Under the pieces are notes generated by a model that did not search any database, was not told the origin of the DNA, and saw nothing but the letters and a program-made list of their open reading frames with translations. The position numbers and the translations under genes were made by a program. Source: Desulfovibrio sp. (GTDB taxonomy: Bacteria; Desulfobacterota; Desulfovibrionia; Desulfovibrionales; Desulfovibrionaceae). Taken from it: a stretch of 6,957 nucleotides of DNA. The stretch spans positions 1 to 6,957 of the forward strand of contig JAISXC010000073.1 in the NCBI GenBank assembly GCA_031270875.1. The letters run 5' to 3'. Every line of letters begins with the position of its first letter. Within the stretch, counting starts at the first letter, position 1. Shown here piece by piece: positions 1 to 6,213 of this stretch.

Positions 1-476
1 TCATCCGGGGTATTGCCGTGCACGGAATTCCAGTACTGGGAAGACACCACCGGCATGCGGGCAATGGTAAAATATTTGTTCAGGCGGTCAAAGGAGGCGC
101 TGGCCCCGCCCCGGCGGCAACTCACCACGGCGGCTGCCGGCTTGTGGGCGTAGGGGCCTGATTTTCTGAAAAACAGGCGGTCAAGCAAGGCGCAGGCCGA
201 GGCGCACGGCCCGGCATAGTGCACCGGGGCGCCCACCACAAGCGCCTCGGCTTCGCGCAACAGATCAACGGCCTCGTTCACCGGATCGTCGGTGAAGACG
301 CAATGCCCGCTTTCCGCGCAGTTGCCGCAGGCAATACAACCCCGCACGGGCTTTGTTCCCACTTGCAGCATTGTTGTCGTCAGGCCGTTTTTCTCCAGTT
401 GTTCCGCCACGACGGAAAGGGCGGTGTACGTACAGCCCTTGGGATGCGGACTGCCGTTGATCAGTAAAACAGACAT
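1..476 (-). CDS. Flavodoxin-fold NAD(P)H/FMN oxidoreductase with iron-sulfur-flavoprotein type Cys motif (partial, C-terminus off the left edge)
   Basis: Translating from the ATG at 474-476 gives 158 residues with no stop before the window edge, so the C-terminus is missing. The N-terminus is a beta strand followed by a phosphate-binding loop, MSVLLINGSPHPKG, typical of the flavodoxin-like/NADPH-dependent FMN reductase fold. Residues 82-102 (GAPVHYAGP and following) match the second FMN-contacting loop. Between them is the cysteine set C47, C50, C53 and C59 (CIACGNCAESGHC), spaced CX2CX2CX5C. In the archaeal iron-sulfur flavoprotein family a compact motif of this kind binds a 4Fe-4S cluster; cluster binding here is inferred. 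The likely role is cytoplasmic redox transfer between NAD(P)H or ferredoxin, FMN and an unknown acceptor. The start is supported by a strong GAGGAG ribosome-binding site 7 nt upstream. The gene starts 19 bp after the stop of a small upstream ORF and may share its promoter. The substrate cannot be read from sequence. Confidence 0.88.
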   Translation of the reverse strand, partial: MSVLLINGSPHPKGCTYTALSVVAEQLEKNGLTTTMLQVGTKPVRGCIACGNCAESGHCVFTDDPVNEAVDLLREAEALVVGAPVHYAGPCASACALLDRLFFRKSGPYAHKPAAAVVSCRRGGASASFDRLNKYFTIARMPVVSSQYWNSVHGNTPD

Positions 477-483
477 GGCTTTT

Positions 484-489
484 CTCCTC
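484..489 (-). promoter_or_regulatory. Ribosome-binding site of the flavoprotein gene
   Basis: The minus strand reads GAGGAG, 7 nt before the ATG at 474-476. It is close to the consensus Shine-Dalgarno sequence and fixes the flavoprotein start. It contrasts with the weak site of the small ORF just upstream. Confidence 0.75.
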
Positions 490-495
490 GTATGG

Positions 496-672
496 TTAGG
501 GAAAGGCTGAATTATTCCCTCCAAAGGGCTCGTCAGGCGATTGGCAATCATGCGTTTCCAGCTTGCCGCGATATTCCGCCCCCAAGCACTTGATGGTTCT
601 GGCCCAGTATTCCGATAACGCGCAGGCTTCCCTGCCTACCAGGCAGGAGGACATCTTCGCGAAAAACTTCAT
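496..672 (-). CDS. Hypothetical small cysteine-containing protein (58 aa)
   Basis: An ORF from the ATG at 670-672 to the TAA at 496-498 encodes 58 residues beginning MKFFAKMSSCLVGREAC. I do not recognise the family. It has four cysteines (C10, C17, C29, C43), which do not form a CXXC or CXXCH pair, no signal peptide and no membrane segment. An extension to an upstream TTG (700-702) would give 68 residues, but nothing resembling a ribosome-binding site precedes it. Coding potential is supported mildly by a majority of G/C third positions and by the 19-bp gap to the co-oriented flavoprotein gene. Against it, the ribosome-binding site is weak (GGA only 3 nt from the ATG) and the protein is short. 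One arm of a perfect inverted repeat covers exactly this ribosome-binding region and the A of the ATG, so translation or transcription may be controlled there. It could be a small partner or leader peptide of the flavoprotein, a remnant of a longer gene, or a chance ORF. Confidence 0.45.
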   Translation of the reverse strand: MKFFAKMSSCLVGREACALSEYWARTIKCLGAEYRGKLETHDCQSPDEPFGGNNSAFP

Positions 673-724
673 GATTCCAATTCTCAATAAAAAATGAAAC
701 AATTTTTATCGGGAATTGGAATCA
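672..724. repeat. Perfect 12-bp inverted repeat with 29-bp spacer (possible operator or RBS-sequestering hairpin)
   Basis: Plus-strand arms are TGATTCCAATTC at 672-683 and GAATTGGAATCA at 713-724, exact reverse complements separated by an AT-rich 29-bp spacer. Read as the minus-strand transcript, the second arm is directly before and overlaps the start codon of the 58-aa ORF, and contains its only GGA, so pairing of the arms would hide the ribosome-binding site. Read as DNA, each arm is itself an imperfect dyad and the arm centres are 40 bp apart, about four helical turns, which would also suit a dimeric repressor binding two sites. A weak minus-strand promoter candidate, TTGAAA (730-735) and GATAAA (705-710) with a long 19-bp spacer, has the 713-724 arm between its two boxes. 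The repeat is seen directly; its function is inferred. Confidence 0.7.
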
Positions 725-814
725 GATAATTTCAATAACGAAATGCCCTATGCTCTGTCCGCAAACGACATCCTTGCTTCAGGGGGAGGACGGCGGCATC
801 AGGACAGCCGTATA

Positions 815-3205
815 TCAGCTTGATTTAAGGCTTCCCACAACCTGGTTCAGGCGATGGGCCATACCCGCCAATTCCTGTACCGATGCGGCGGCCTGTTCCA
901 TGCCGGCGGCGGTTCCATTGACAATGCGGTTCACTTCCTCGACGGATTGATTTATTTCTTCCGAAGTGGCTCTCTGCTCCTCGGCGGCTGTGGCGATAGA
1001 CGATACCACAGCGGAGTTGGCCGTGGCGAGTTGCACGATCTCGCTCAGGGCCTGGCCTGAGCTGGAGGCAAGTCCCGTGGCTTCGGCAATGGAGGCGACG
1101 GCCTTTTCGACCTCATCAATATTGATCTTGGCCGAACACTGTATGCCGGAGATATTGTGACCGACTTCCTGCGTCGCCGTCATGGTTTTTTCCGCAAGCT
1201 TGCGCACTTCATCGGCGACCACGGCGAACCCGCGCCCCGCTTCCCCGGCGCGGGCCGCTTCAATGGCGGCGTTGAGCGCCAAAAGATTTGTCTGATCCGC
1301 AATATCCGAAATGACGTTCATAACTCCGCCGATGCTTTCGGCACGACGGCCCAGGTCATGCATGTTTTCTTGCAGCGATGTGGCCACGCTGTTGACGCTG
1401 TTGATGGCCTCCACCACACGATCCACCAGCCGCGCGCCGGTTTCGGCCTTGTTCCGCGTTGATTCGCACTGTTCGGAAGCATTGGCGGCATTGCGGGCCA
1501 CATCAAGCACAGTGGAATTCATCTCCGCCATGGCCGTGGCCGTGGTTCCCATTCGTTCCCGTTCCACATTCGTGCCCTGCGAAACTTCTTCCACTTTTTT
1601 GGAAAGTTCCTCCGAAGCGGAGGCCACGTGATCGGCAATTTCCGCCGCCTGCTCCGCGGCTTTTGTGACGGTTCTCTGAATCTCCTTGATCTGCGTGACA
1701 TCCGAGAAAAATTCGTAGTAACCTATGCATTCCCCTTTTTCGTCCTTGATCGGCAGCGCCGTTACTGAAACATCCTGACGTCCGCTCGCCGGGAAGATGG
1801 AGGTTTCCTGCATGATCTTTCCTTTTTTCATGCTTGAAAGGCCGCGGCAATTTTCCGTGTCGCATTCCGGCGAATGGAGATGCCCGGAACATTTTGTGCC
1901 GCAGCAGTCTCCTTTCACAATCGCCTGCGCCGATTCGTTCAGAAAAAGTATTGTTTGATCTTTGTCGCATGTCATGAACGGGGGAACAATATCAATAACG
2001 TCGGTATAGGTCTGGGCGACGGTGTTTATGGAATCGGCCAGGGCCGCGTAGGAACCGTGCAGCCCGGAGACAGCGAGGCGTTCGCGGAAACGCCCGCTGC
2101 GGATTCTCCCGGCCAGCGTGTCCGCCATGGCCAGCACTTCCCGAAGTTTTTCCGGTATGGAGCGCAGGGCATCCGCAAGGCGGCCCAGTTCATCCGTGCG
2201 CACGCAGTTGAGCGTGCCGGAGAAGTCGCCGTCCGCAACCCGTCCGGCGAATTCAATGCTTGCCTTCAGGGTGTTCAGCACGGGCCGGAGCAGGAAAAAA
2301 AGCAACACCGCGCCGACAAGGACGGAGACGGCGCATATGATCAGCGAGGTATCGCGGATCAGGGTGAGAGAGGAAAAGACGTCGCCGCTTTCGGCCTGGA
2401 TAACCGCGACCAAGCCCAACGTCTTGTCCCTCCAGTAATAATTGTAGACAAGATCTCCACTGATTCCAATATATTCCTTTACTCCGGATTCCTCACTCCC
2501 GGCGATCATTTCCCTGTAATAGGGCGTCGTCGACAAGTCCTTGAACAGATAGTCGGAGTTCTTGTGTACGACGATATGCCCGTTTTGCGCCACCAGAAAG
2601 GCATAGCCGTTTTGCCCCACGCGAATGGGCCGTACCCACCTTTCGTAAAAGCGATCAAGGGGAATGGAACAGTAGACAACACCGACGATTTTGCCATCCA
2701 GCCTGAGAGGGGCTGCCGCGTTAATGGCTCCCTTGCCGGTAGCCCGGCTCAACAGAGGCTGGGAGAGATTGGTCTTGCCCCCCGCGGCCGCCTTGAAATA
2801 CTGCCGGTCGCCGATATTCTGACCGATGCTGCCGACCGCCGTCGAGGCCACTGTCGCGCCTTTCACGTCAACCACGGAGATGCGGTCAAAATCCGAATAG
2901 CCTTTCAGCATATTCTGGAGCACAGCGCAAAATTGCCGAACCTGTTTCTCGTCATATACGTCCCGGCGAAAGAATTCGCTGAATTCCTTCCCCAGCGCAA
3001 TTCGTTCGGCATCCGCGAGAACATTGCCGGTCATGGAACCGACAGCCCGCATCAGTGCTCCCGCTTCACCCCGCATGGTGCCCACAAGAGCGGCCTCAAG
3101 CGCCTCGGCTGACTTTCGATAGGACAACACGCCGCTGATGCCGACAATCAGCATGATGAGAATGACGACAGGACCGAGTATTTTGGTGCGCAAACTCAAA
3201 TGCAT
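815..3205 (-). CDS. Methyl-accepting chemotaxis protein: dCache-like sensor, HAMP, Cys-rich PAS, MCP signalling domain
   Basis: This 796-residue transmembrane chemoreceptor should control CheA kinase in response to a periplasmic ligand and probably a cytoplasmic cue. The order is: short cytoplasmic N-terminus; TM1 about 9-29; periplasmic dCache-like sensor about 33-280, including GDRQYFKAA (132-140) and [13 protein letters not shown] (197-209); TM2 about 282-306; HAMP about 305-358, with P308 and [13 protein letters not shown] (338-350); PAS about 400-505; and the coiled-coil signalling domain about 510-796. The hairpin tip [16 protein letters not shown] (640-655) is fully conserved. Glu pairs E532/E533 and E742/E743 fit the methylation consensus. 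There is no C-terminal NWETF-type CheR tether; the protein ends VGSLKSS. The PAS holds six cysteines (C413, C434, C435, C439, C448, C453), pointing to a redox, metal or heme cue (inferred). A GAGGG ribosome-binding site lies 7 nt before the ATG, and a sigma-28-like promoter lies upstream. The ligand is unknown. Confidence 0.97.
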   Translation of the reverse strand: MHLSLRTKILGPVVILIMLIVGISGVLSYRKSAEALEAALVGTMRGEAGALMRAVGSMTGNVLADAERIALGKEFSEFFRRDVYDEKQVRQFCAVLQNMLKGYSDFDRISVVDVKGATVASTAVGSIGQNIGDRQYFKAAAGGKTNLSQPLLSRATGKGAINAAAPLRLDGKIVGVVYCSIPLDRFYERWVRPIRVGQNGYAFLVAQNGHIVVHKNSDYLFKDLSTTPYYREMIAGSEESGVKEYIGISGDLVYNYYWRDKTLGLVAVIQAESGDVFSSLTLIRDTSLIICAVSVLVGAVLLFFLLRPVLNTLKASIEFAGRVADGDFSGTLNCVRTDELGRLADALRSIPEKLREVLAMADTLAGRIRSGRFRERLAVSGLHGSYAALADSINTVAQTYTDVIDIVPPFMTCDKDQTILFLNESAQAIVKGDCCGTKCSGHLHSPECDTENCRGLSSMKKGKIMQETSIFPASGRQDVSVTALPIKDEKGECIGYYEFFSDVTQIKEIQRTVTKAAEQAAEIADHVASASEELSKKVEEVSQGTNVERERMGTTATAMAEMNSTVLDVARNAANASEQCESTRNKAETGARLVDRVVEAINSVNSVATSLQENMHDLGRRAESIGGVMNVISDIADQTNLLALNAAIEAARAGEAGRGFAVVADEVRKLAEKTMTATQEVGHNISGIQCSAKINIDEVEKAVASIAEATGLASSSGQALSEIVQLATANSAVVSSIATAAEEQRATSEEINQSVEEVNRIVNGTAAGMEQAAASVQELAGMAHRLNQVVGSLKSS

Positions 3206-3212
3206 CTTGTTA

Positions 3213-3217
3213 CCCTC
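3213..3217 (-). promoter_or_regulatory. Ribosome-binding site of the chemoreceptor gene
   Basis: The minus strand reads GAGGG, 7 nt before the ATG at 3203-3205. It supports that start, which places the first transmembrane segment at the expected N-terminal position. Confidence 0.65.
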
Positions 3218-3242
3218 TCGCGTATTGCCCGCCGCCGGAAAA

Positions 3243-3255
3243 TTGCCGTTGGCAA
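3243..3255. repeat. Short perfect hairpin in the chemoreceptor leader
   Basis: TTGCC-GTT-GGCAA is a perfect 5-bp inverted repeat with a 3-nt loop, lying in the untranslated leader about 38-50 nt before the chemoreceptor ATG. The hexamer GGCAAT (minus strand) occurs three times in the same leader, at 3224-3229, 3242-3247 and 3270-3275, and the hairpin uses most of the middle copy. There is no U-tract, so it is not an intrinsic terminator. It may be a small mRNA stem or a protein site; chance is also possible for a stem this short. Confidence 0.35.
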
Positions 3256-3274
3256 CGTAAAGAATTGTTATTGC

Positions 3275-3301
3275 CTATCGGCGAACATCTTGTGAACATT
3301 A
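3275..3301 (-). promoter_or_regulatory. Sigma-28 (FliA)-type promoter of the chemoreceptor gene
   Basis: The minus strand reads TAATGTTC (3301-3294), exactly 11 nt, then GCCGATAG (3282-3275). The enterobacterial FliA consensus is TAAAGTTT-N11-GCCGATAA, so the match is 6 of 8 in the -35 box and 7 of 8 in the -10 box with the exact spacer. Transcription would start near 3268, giving a leader of about 62 nt to the ATG at 3205. Sigma-28 is the usual factor for chemoreceptor and late flagellar genes, so position and target agree. It implies that this receptor is transcribed separately from the acyltransferase gene upstream and is coupled to flagellar assembly. The match is observed; use by FliA is inferred. 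Confidence 0.75.
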
Positions 3302-3343
3302 GGGTTATTCCGACACATATTTTTCTTTGACCGACTCCCCATC

Positions 3344-4009
3344 TCATATCGCCGCATTCCGTCTGATGACCCTGGCCGGCGCGCCCGCGGCCAGACAGCG
3401 CGGCGGCACATCGCGGCAGACAACGCTGCCCGCGCCGACAATGGCCCCTTCCCCTATGGTGACCCCCTTCAGTATCAACGAATTCATGCCGATCCAGGCA
3501 TAATCGCCGATGGCGACAGGTGCGTCGTTCGCGTAGCCGGGGTTGTCCGCGCGTTCTTCCGGCGGCCAGGGCGCGTGAAAATCCGAGTCCACCACCACGC
3601 AGTTGGGCGCAAGCAGAGCTTTGCGGCCTATGACAATGCGCGTTGAGCGGGCTGTTACGGAACTTCCGGTCAGTTGCGCGCCCTCCCTTATCTCAATGAC
3701 CGCGCCCGGCCCAAAAACCCGCAGCCTCACGGGTGCGCCCACCGTGGCGGCGGTAGCCCGCCGCCAGGAAGAAATCAGGCTCACGCCGGCCCCGATACGG
3801 ATACTGCCGCCCGGCCAGCGCAAAAGTCCCACCGGTCCGTGCGCGCTCACGTCCGGCCCCAGTTCAATGCCCAGAGCAAATGCCTTGAGCCGCAGCCGCG
3901 CCGTCCCCCATGCCTCTCCCCAAACGCGCATGGTCTCAAGGCAGGCATAGCTTGTGATGTCGGCAAGGCCCGGATTGCGTTCCAGAGCTTTGCGCAACAG
4001 GTTTTTCAT
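3344..4009 (-). CDS. Hexapeptide-repeat (left-handed beta-helix) acyltransferase
   Basis: This 221-residue protein probably transfers an acetyl or other acyl group from a CoA or ACP donor to a sugar hydroxyl or amine. Hexapeptide repeats with the [LIV]-G-X4 rhythm run through the C-terminal half: IRIGAGVSLIS (70-80), IVIGRKALLAPNCVVV (125-140), VAIGDYAWIG (165-174), then VTIGEGAIVGAGSVV (183-197) and the typical closing turn AAGAPARVIR (207-216). DSDFH (141-145) supplies the probable catalytic histidine H145, as in the maltose/galactoside O-acetyltransferase and WbbJ-like group. The N-terminal 60 residues are helical and less conserved. The frame is open further upstream, to an ATG ending at 4084, but the start at 4009 is preferred: it forms an ATGA overlap with the stop of the thiolase gene and has a perfect AAGGAG 8 nt upstream. 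With a glycosyltransferase two genes upstream, decoration of a surface polysaccharide or LPS is plausible (inferred). The acceptor cannot be read from sequence. Confidence 0.9.
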   Translation of the reverse strand: MKNLLRKALERNPGLADITSYACLETMRVWGEAWGTARLRLKAFALGIELGPDVSAHGPVGLLRWPGGSIRIGAGVSLISSWRRATAATVGAPVRLRVFGPGAVIEIREGAQLTGSSVTARSTRIVIGRKALLAPNCVVVDSDFHAPWPPEERADNPGYANDAPVAIGDYAWIGMNSLILKGVTIGEGAIVGAGSVVCRDVPPRCLAAGAPARVIRRNAAI

Positions 4010-4917
4010 GCGGAATTCTCCTTGAGGGCCATGCGAATACGGCATACCCCGCACTCTCCGCCGGAGGAGGTGGGGTAACCGCACAAAGGGCAGGGCGCAA
4101 GCATATCGGTCTTTTTGGGCTGACCCGGCTCAAACAGAGGTTTGCCGCGATCAAGAAATCCCTGATAAAAATCCAGCTTGCGGCCCGGCATGGCCGCCTC
4201 CAGTCTCTGCAAAAGGCCTTTGAGAATGCTGAAAGTGGCGCCGGGGCTGTATGGACACGGGGCATAATGGTTTTCAATGCCCATGAGAAAGGCATAATTG
4301 GCGGTTTCAAACTCCGTAAGGCGCCAGAGGGGTTTGACTTTGCGCACAAAACCGGCCTCTTCACCCAAAACCGGCCCCTGATCGGCCAGATAGGCGACAT
4401 CCCAGCGCAAGGTGTTGCTGAAAAGCCGGGCCACTTCGTCGTCGAGATTGTGCCCGGTGGCCACCACGTCGAATCTTTCCCTGGCGGCCACCTCATTGAA
4501 AAACTGTCGCTTGATCTTGCCGCAGGCGGAGCAGATCGGGCGGCGCAAACGCTCTTTCACCAGGGGGATCGGCAGTCCCTCGACCGCCATCTCCCGCACA
4601 ATGAGCTTGAGGCCGTGGCGCGCGCAAAAACGTTCCGTCACGCCGCGCGCGTCCGTCGAGGAGCCGGGAATTCCCAGATCAATGTGCAGGCCGGTCACCT
4701 TGTAGCCCTGGCGGAAAAGCGCCAGCATGAGAGAAAGAGAATCCTTGCCGCCGGAAAGGGCCACCAGGATGCGGTCATTGCGCGTGAAGAGCTTTTGGCT
4801 TTCAATGCCCCGCGTCACCTGGCGCAGAAAAAATTTCTTGTAACAGTCCGGGCAGAAAGCGCTGTTATGGCTTCTCAATGCCACAACGGCCTGGGCTTTG
4901 CAGATTTTGCACTTCAT
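4006..4917 (-). CDS. TtuA/NcsA-type tRNA thiolase (TtcA superfamily, PP-loop ATPase, TIGR00269-like)
   Basis: This 303-residue cytoplasmic enzyme belongs to the group that adenylates a tRNA uridine and replaces its oxygen with sulfur. The layout matches TtuA/Ncs6: an N-terminal zinc finger, C3-X2-C6 and C22-X2-C25; the ATP-pyrophosphatase P-loop SGGKDS (55-60); a catalytic cluster set, C129-X2-C132 (PICSACGK) with C221 (APCPYS); the GHNLDDE motif (155-161); and a C-terminal zinc finger, C276-X2-C279 and C289-X2-C292. From memory, Thermus TtuA binds 4Fe-4S through three cysteines at nearly the same positions. TtuA makes 2-thio-T54 in thermophiles, whereas NcsA/Ncs6 makes wobble 2-thiouridine; which base is modified here cannot be told from sequence. 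TtcA itself lacks the zinc fingers, so that name fits less well. No ubiquitin-like sulfur carrier is encoded in the window. AGGA lies 7 nt before the ATG. The gene follows the glycosyltransferase by 27 bp and overlaps the acyltransferase by 4 bp. Confidence 0.92.
   Translation of the reverse strand: MKCKICKAQAVVALRSHNSAFCPDCYKKFFLRQVTRGIESQKLFTRNDRILVALSGGKDSLSLMLALFRQGYKVTGLHIDLGIPGSSTDARGVTERFCARHGLKLIVREMAVEGLPIPLVKERLRRPICSACGKIKRQFFNEVAARERFDVVATGHNLDDEVARLFSNTLRWDVAYLADQGPVLGEEAGFVRKVKPLWRLTEFETANYAFLMGIENHYAPCPYSPGATFSILKGLLQRLEAAMPGRKLDFYQGFLDRGKPLFEPGQPKKTDMLAPCPLCGYPTSSGGECGVCRIRMALKENSA
4018..4023 (-). promoter_or_regulatory. Ribosome-binding site that decides the acyltransferase start
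   Basis: The minus strand reads AAGGAG inside the 3' end of the thiolase gene, 8 nt before the ATG at 4007-4009. Together with the ATGA overlap (4006-4009) it indicates translational coupling. It argues against the longer reading that starts at 4084, whose extra N-terminus (RLPHLLRRRVRG...) would simply be thiolase sequence read out of frame. Confidence 0.8.
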
Positions 4918-4944
4918 GCCTGAATCCTGTTGTATTTTGCGCTG

Positions 4945-6153
4945 TTATGGAGATCGAAAAGCAAAAAAGGAAGCAAACCAGGAGGAAAAGAGTCGGCACG
5001 CCCCCCCGGCCGTGCGCTCAAGTTCCCATTTGCCGCGCAGGGCGGCGGCGCGCGTGAGCAGCTCCTGCCGCAGACCAGGGTTGGACATGAGCTCAATCAT
5101 GGCCCCGGCAAGAGCTTGAGGATCGTCCGGTTCCACCATGATTGCCGCGTCATGCCCGGCAAGACGCTCCACATGCAGCGCGCTCTTGCTGCAAATTACC
5201 GGCAAACCGGCCGCGAAACCAGCCCAGAGGACGTCCGGCCGCTCCTCTGGAGATGTTCCCGGCGCGAGCCAGGCATGGCAGGCGGCCAGAAAGTCCGGCG
5301 CGGACTGGTTGCCGAGCAGGCAAAGACGCGAAGCCACGCCAAGACGCTCCGCCTCTTCCAGAACTTCGGCAAAACGCGGACCGGAACCCGTGATGCGCAC
5401 TTCCCACGGGGGGAGTTCGCCCACCTGCCACAGGGCGGCCATGGCCCGCACGGCGGCAAGCGCGCCGGAATGCGCCACAAGACCGCATCCCATGCCGAAA
5501 ACGAAATGCCTCTCCCCGGCGGACAGCCTGGGGTTTTCCTCCGCCCTTCCTTTCTCCGCGATCTCGCTCCCACGCGCGGGAGAGGGAAAATACCGGGTCT
5601 GGTTGATGCCCGGAGCAAGAAGAACAAGCCGGTCTTCCATCCCGCCGGGGTCAGCCCCGGCCAAATCGCGGCGTATGATCTCGCAGCCGCAGAAAATTTT
5701 TCGGGCGGCCCACAGGGCTTTGCCTTTGCGGCACGCCTCGGAGGGAAGACGGACAAAAAAAGCATGGGCGAGAATGGCCGTCCCCCGCTTGCGCCAGCGC
5801 TGCACAAGACATCCGGAGCGCAGGGAGCCTTCCCCCACTGTCTGTATGTGCAGAGTGGCATACCGCCGCTGCCAAAACAAGATCTTCAGCAAATTCAACG
5901 GATTGTATCTGCTCCCCACAGCGAGATGCGGCAATTTGAGAGCCGTCGCCTCACGCTGAGCCCAACTCCCTCTGGCGCAGAGCAAACAGGGGCTTGTCCG
6001 GCCGGCCTCGCGCAAGGCAAGCGCAATGGCAAGGGCCTGCTCCTCCTCGGCGTCCGGCGGGGCATGGACATCCGTACAATCGCGGCCTTGGCGATTTTTC
6101 GACCCTTCGGGCAGAAAAATCAACAGAGAGGCGTCAAAATCCGCTGACGGCAT
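4945..6153 (-). CDS. GT-B glycosyltransferase, family-4-like, with degenerate EX7E motif
   Basis: This 402-residue protein probably transfers a sugar from a nucleotide-sugar to a cell-envelope glycan. The C-terminal Rossmann half is clear: HFVFGMGCGLVAHSGALAAVRAM (216-238, read as two pieces), WEVRITGSGPR (250-260), then LGVASRLCLLGNQSAPDFLAAC (271-292, likewise) and FAAGLPVICS (313-322), followed by the usual helical end, EPDDPQALAGAMIEL (341-355). The N-terminal half is weaker: it has no GGXXR-type glycine loop near residue 20 and includes HAFFVRLPSEA (130-140) and the linker PGINQTRYF. The donor-binding motif, normally E-X7-E, reads E303-X7-A311, so the second glutamate is lost. No transmembrane segment or signal peptide is evident, so it is probably cytoplasmic or peripheral. 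The ATG at 6151-6153 has a modest CCGGAA site. It starts 60 bp after the asd stop. An inverting or catalytically altered member, or an unusual acceptor, is possible; donor and acceptor are unknown. Confidence 0.85.
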   Translation of the reverse strand: MPSADFDASLLIFLPEGSKNRQGRDCTDVHAPPDAEEEQALAIALALREAGRTSPCLLCARGSWAQREATALKLPHLAVGSRYNPLNLLKILFWQRRYATLHIQTVGEGSLRSGCLVQRWRKRGTAILAHAFFVRLPSEACRKGKALWAARKIFCGCEIIRRDLAGADPGGMEDRLVLLAPGINQTRYFPSPARGSEIAEKGRAEENPRLSAGERHFVFGMGCGLVAHSGALAAVRAMAALWQVGELPPWEVRITGSGPRFAEVLEEAERLGVASRLCLLGNQSAPDFLAACHAWLAPGTSPEERPDVLWAGFAAGLPVICSKSALHVERLAGHDAAIMVEPDDPQALAGAMIELMSNPGLRQELLTRAAALRGKWELERTAGGACRLFSSWFASFFAFRSP

Positions 6154-6213
6154 TGTAATTCCGGCTGCTTTCCGCTTGTTTTTACAACCGCATCCCCGAC
6201 CGACGGCTTTTGC
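6154..6213 (-). other. Intergenic gap asd-glycosyltransferase, no clear terminator
   Basis: These 60 bp hold an imperfect stem on the minus strand, CGGTTGT-AAAA-ACAAGCG, with one mismatch in seven pairs. It is not followed by a U-tract and is a poor intrinsic terminator. I see no convincing -35/-10 pair. The gap is consistent with cotranscription of asd with the downstream genes, possibly with some attenuation. Confidence 0.4.

Noticed and set aside
760..814. Possible intrinsic terminator after the chemoreceptor
   Set aside because: Only a 5-bp ACGGC/GCCGT stem with a 12-nt loop is visible, with no following U-tract, so I do not call a terminator.
750..950. Plus-strand 66-codon frame running into the chemoreceptor 3' end
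   Set aside because: Mostly antisense to the signalling-domain coding sequence, with no recognisable protein features and no convincing ribosome-binding site.
1874..3112. Long plus-strand open frame (412 codons) opposite the chemoreceptor
   Set aside because: It is antisense to an intact, well-conserved receptor gene and its translation has no domain signature. It is explained by codon bias on the other strand.
4010..4084. N-terminal extension of the acyltransferase to an upstream ATG
   Set aside because: The extra residues are basic and unlike the family, lie wholly inside the thiolase coding sequence, and lack the strong ribosome-binding site and ATGA overlap seen at 4009.
4267..4923. Plus-strand open frame (218 codons) opposite the thiolase gene
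   Set aside because: Antisense shadow; the minus frame holds all diagnostic PP-loop and cysteine motifs.
4859..4950. 12-bp direct repeat GCGCTGTTATGG at 4859-4870 and 4939-4950
   Set aside because: About one or two 12-mer coincidences are expected in a window of this length. One copy is within the thiolase codons and the other spans the glycosyltransferase stop, with no further copies or structure.
4930..6147. Long plus-strand open frame (405 codons) opposite the glycosyltransferase gene
   Set aside because: It is the antisense shadow of a GC-rich gene. Its translation is rich in Arg, Gly, Pro and His with no recognisable domain, while the minus frame has clear glycosyltransferase motifs.
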